Positions 6,053 through 7,387 of a stretch of 7,387 bases of DNA are shown in pieces. The DNA comes from Methanobacteriota archaeon. GTDB taxonomy: Archaea; Halobacteriota; Methanosarcinia; Methanosarcinales; Methanosarcinaceae. A program made the translations under genes and the position numbers. Position 1 is the stretch's first letter; every line of letters begins with the position of its first letter. The stretch covers positions 1-7,387 of the forward strand of contig JAUPKV010000198.1 in the NCBI GenBank assembly GCA_030837265.1. Reading direction: 5' to 3'. The notes under the pieces were generated by a model. That model ran no database searches, was not told where the DNA came from, and saw only the letters and a list, made by a program, of their open reading frames with translations.

Positions 6053-6485
6053 TTTATTGTAGCTCATATGAAGACATAATTCATTCTAAAAAATAATAAT
6101 ATTGAGAGAGCCTTTGCAGGAACAGATATAAAATTATACTATTAAAGTAACATGCTTTGAAAATTAGTTTTTTTGAATAAAATTTAAATAAAATAATTTC
6201 CAAAAATCTAATTATTTTCCAGAGAAACACAATGATGGGACATTATTTTTTCTGTCCAGGTGAGCCCCACGGAGCACAAATACAGTATGAAAATTTTCCT
6301 TAAAACTTTTAATATTTTGACTTAATTTTTTTCTTGAGTACTCGCCGCATCTCTTGAAAGTGTTAGAAGAAAAATAACGGCTTGGGAATTGACTTTACCT
6401 GTATATCGACTCCTGATGAGGAAGTTATTAGAAATCATAGCATGAGAACGGTCTTTTTAAAATTGAAGATAACTTTTCCATATTA

Positions 6486-6521
6486 GATTTTTTAAGATGA
6501 TCTCCTTAGAATTAAAAAATC
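6486..6521. repeat. Perfect 10-bp inverted repeat upstream of the CPBP gene
   Basis: GATTTTTTAA (6486-6495) and TTAAAAAATC (6512-6521) are exact inverted copies separated by 16 nt. It lies just upstream of the candidate plus-strand TATA box, so it would not be in that transcript and is more likely a DNA-level site or a terminator-like end of an unseen RNA. AT-rich arms make chance possible. Confidence 0.5.
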
Positions 6522-6538
6522 AAAACTATAGATAAAAA

Positions 6539-6546
6539 TTTATATG
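6539..6546 (+). promoter_or_regulatory. Candidate TATA box for the CPBP protease gene
   Basis: TTTATATG preceded by an A-rich GATAAAAA stretch resembles an archaeal TATA/BRE pair. It predicts a start near 6570 and a leader of about 110 nt. A second TTTATATT at 6654-6661 lies too close to the GTG to serve a transcript that also contains the ribosome-binding site. Confidence 0.4.
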
Positions 6547-6575
6547 ATATTCATAATAAATCGATATATGATATT
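6541..6575. repeat. 11-bp direct repeat overlapping the CPBP promoter
   Basis: TATATGATATT occurs at 6541-6551 and again at 6565-6575, a 24-nt period. The first copy overlaps the candidate TATA box and the second covers the predicted transcription start. Two sites so placed could bind a repressor, or one could be an alternative TATA element. Confidence 0.4.
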
Positions 6576-6664
6576 AGGGATGTAGAGGATTCCTACGTTA
6601 TATGTTGTATAAACTTATGTAAATATTTAACATCATTCGGAATTCTAGTTTGCTTTATATTAAG

Positions 6665-6670
6665 AAGGAG
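6665..6670 (+). promoter_or_regulatory. Ribosome-binding site of the CPBP gene
   Basis: AAGGAG, within AGAAGGAG, lies 8 nt before the GTG at 6679. It makes this GTG the best start, because the frame has no other initiator with a comparable site nearby. Confidence 0.65.
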
Positions 6671-6678
6671 TAATTCCA

Positions 6679-7387
6679 GTGAAAAAATTAACCAATTTTA
6701 TTAAAAGTCAGAAAGGAATTAATCGTCCAGTTTTTATCACAAATCTGATTTCAGCTTTAATAACAACTTCTCCTGCTGAAAAATCCGTCAAAAGCCCAGG
6801 ATTCTCCTCTCTTTTTAAGAAAAGGCACATATCTGAAGGATCGGATCAGAAAAAACTCAAGATCAAAAAGCTTAGGATTTTTACTGCAATTCCGGTGATA
6901 TGCATAGCTTTTGCTGAACTTCTAATTTTCTCTGGCAGAAATGAAGAAGCTGTTTGGGTACATATAGGAATCCTGATCGCCTTATGCCTCTCTAATATCT
7001 TCGTAAAAGACACAGAAATCAACAAAATATATCAGGCACTAATGCTTCTTCCTATTCTTAGACTTATAAGCCTTGCAATGCCTAATTTTTCCACAATTAC
7101 TCTTTATAGCTTTATCTTCATTTATGGTCCTCTTGCAATCCCGGTTGCAATTATATTAATTCATCAGCGAAATTCTTTTAAGCAGGTTGGAATTTCTTTA
7201 AAAAATATTGGAACCTACATTATGCTTTCTGTTCCTCTGAGTTTTCTACTGGGGCTTGGTGAGTATCTGACCATCCGAACAGGATACCTTATTCCTGATC
7301 TCACTTTTGTAAATCTACTTAAGCTCACTCTTATTATGGTCTTCTTCGTCGGCCTGGTTGAGGAAATTATTTTCAGGTCAATTCTCC
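6679..7387 (+). CDS. CPBP (Rce1-like) intramembrane protease family protein, N-terminal part (cut by window edge)
   Basis: The first 236 codons of a plus-strand gene run past the right edge. It starts at GTG with AGAAGGAG ending 8 nt upstream (AAGGAG at 6665-6670), a strong archaeal site. Residues 1-65 are charged and probably cytoplasmic. Hydrophobic segments follow near 66-84, 92-108, 117-135, 139-161, 179-195 and 210-226. The last visible segment ends in GLVEEIIFR: E228, E229 and R233 form the EExxxR signature, motif 1 of CPBP/Abi proteins, a family that includes the CAAX protease Rce1. The later histidine motifs would lie beyond the edge and cannot be checked. Family members cleave membrane-embedded substrates or act in maturation and immunity of secreted peptides; the substrate here is unknown. 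It is read away from the glycan operon, so a shared function is not implied. Confidence 0.82.
   Translation, partial: MKKLTNFIKSQKGINRPVFITNLISALITTSPAEKSVKSPGFSSLFKKRHISEGSDQKKLKIKKLRIFTAIPVICIAFAELLIFSGRNEEAVWVHIGILIALCLSNIFVKDTEINKIYQALMLLPILRLISLAMPNFSTITLYSFIFIYGPLAIPVAIILIHQRNSFKQVGISLKNIGTYIMLSVPLSFLLGLGEYLTIRTGYLIPDLTFVNLLKLTLIMVFFVGLVEEIIFRSIL

Larger units (their letters stand above)
6004..6678. other. AT-rich divergent intergenic region without a convincing gene
   Basis: About 675 nt separate the divergently read GT2 and CPBP genes. The ends hold a minus-strand TATA box (6045-6052) and a plus-strand TATA box and ribosome-binding site (6539-6546, 6665-6670). The middle contains a somewhat GC-richer island around 6255-6440 with two very short open frames: 23 codons, plus, 6232-6303; 38 codons, minus, 6322-6438. 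Neither has a recognisable domain or a clear ribosome-binding site. No tRNA, rRNA, CRISPR array or insertion-sequence end was recognised by eye. Confidence 0.7.

Noticed and set aside
6410..6435. CTGATGAG as a hammerhead ribozyme core or box C of a C/D guide RNA
   Set aside because: No matching stem II with a GAA box, no flanking helices, and no CUGA box D within a suitable distance.
6654..6661. TTTATATT as the promoter of the CPBP gene
   Set aside because: A start about 25 nt downstream would fall at or after the GTG and leave out the strong AAGGAG site.
1..7387. CRISPR array, tRNA, rRNA, insertion sequence or transposase
   Set aside because: No regularly spaced repeat, cloverleaf, terminal inverted repeat pair or transposase motif was seen on either strand.

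Overview
The window looks like a methanogenic archaeon of the Methanosarcina type. The evidence is AT-rich DNA with TTTATATA-type TATA boxes and purine-rich Shine-Dalgarno sites in front of ATG, GTG and TTG starts. It also includes a membrane protein resembling the large Methanosarcina membrane proteins annotated as DUF2206/DUF1616-like, and a C-terminally membrane-anchored dolichyl-phosphate-sugar-synthase-like glycosyltransferase. None of the complete genes ends in TAG, which fits a pyrrolysine-using lineage but proves little. The genus assignment is inference.

Layout: positions 1-6003 hold one minus-strand gene series, read from right to left. It runs: diverged GT2 glycosyltransferase (5922 to 4957); its better-conserved tandem paralogue (4811 to 3840); GT4-type glycosyltransferase (3817 to 2714); NAD-dependent UDP-sugar 4-epimerase-like SDR (2712 to 1708); second, atypical GT-B glycosyltransferase (1682 to 579); and the first 192 codons of a polytopic membrane protein (577 to past the left edge). 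From the second GT2 onward, gaps are only 1 to about 25 nt, so these genes are almost certainly one operon. A good TATA box at 6045-6052 could drive the whole series, and a hairpin plus weak TATA-like site between the two GT2 genes may allow internal control.

From 6004 to 6678 there is an AT-rich divergent intergenic region with no convincing gene. It contains a slightly GC-richer island with two tiny open frames, a perfect 10-bp inverted repeat and an 11-bp direct repeat. From 6679 a plus-strand gene begins and is cut by the right edge. It encodes a multi-pass membrane protein reaching the EExxxR signature of CPBP (Rce1-like) intramembrane proteases.

Proposed joint role (inference): the minus-strand genes form a cell-surface glycan locus. 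The GT2 enzymes would load a sugar onto a dolichyl-phosphate lipid at the cytoplasmic face. The epimerase would supply a UDP-galactose- or UDP-galacturonate-type donor, the two GT-B enzymes would extend the glycan, and the polytopic protein may act in export or as a lipid-linked-sugar transferase. The main points of interest are the GT2 tandem duplication in which one copy has lost conserved residues, a 12-nt homopolymer inside the epimerase gene, and a compositional drop in the two left-most genes.
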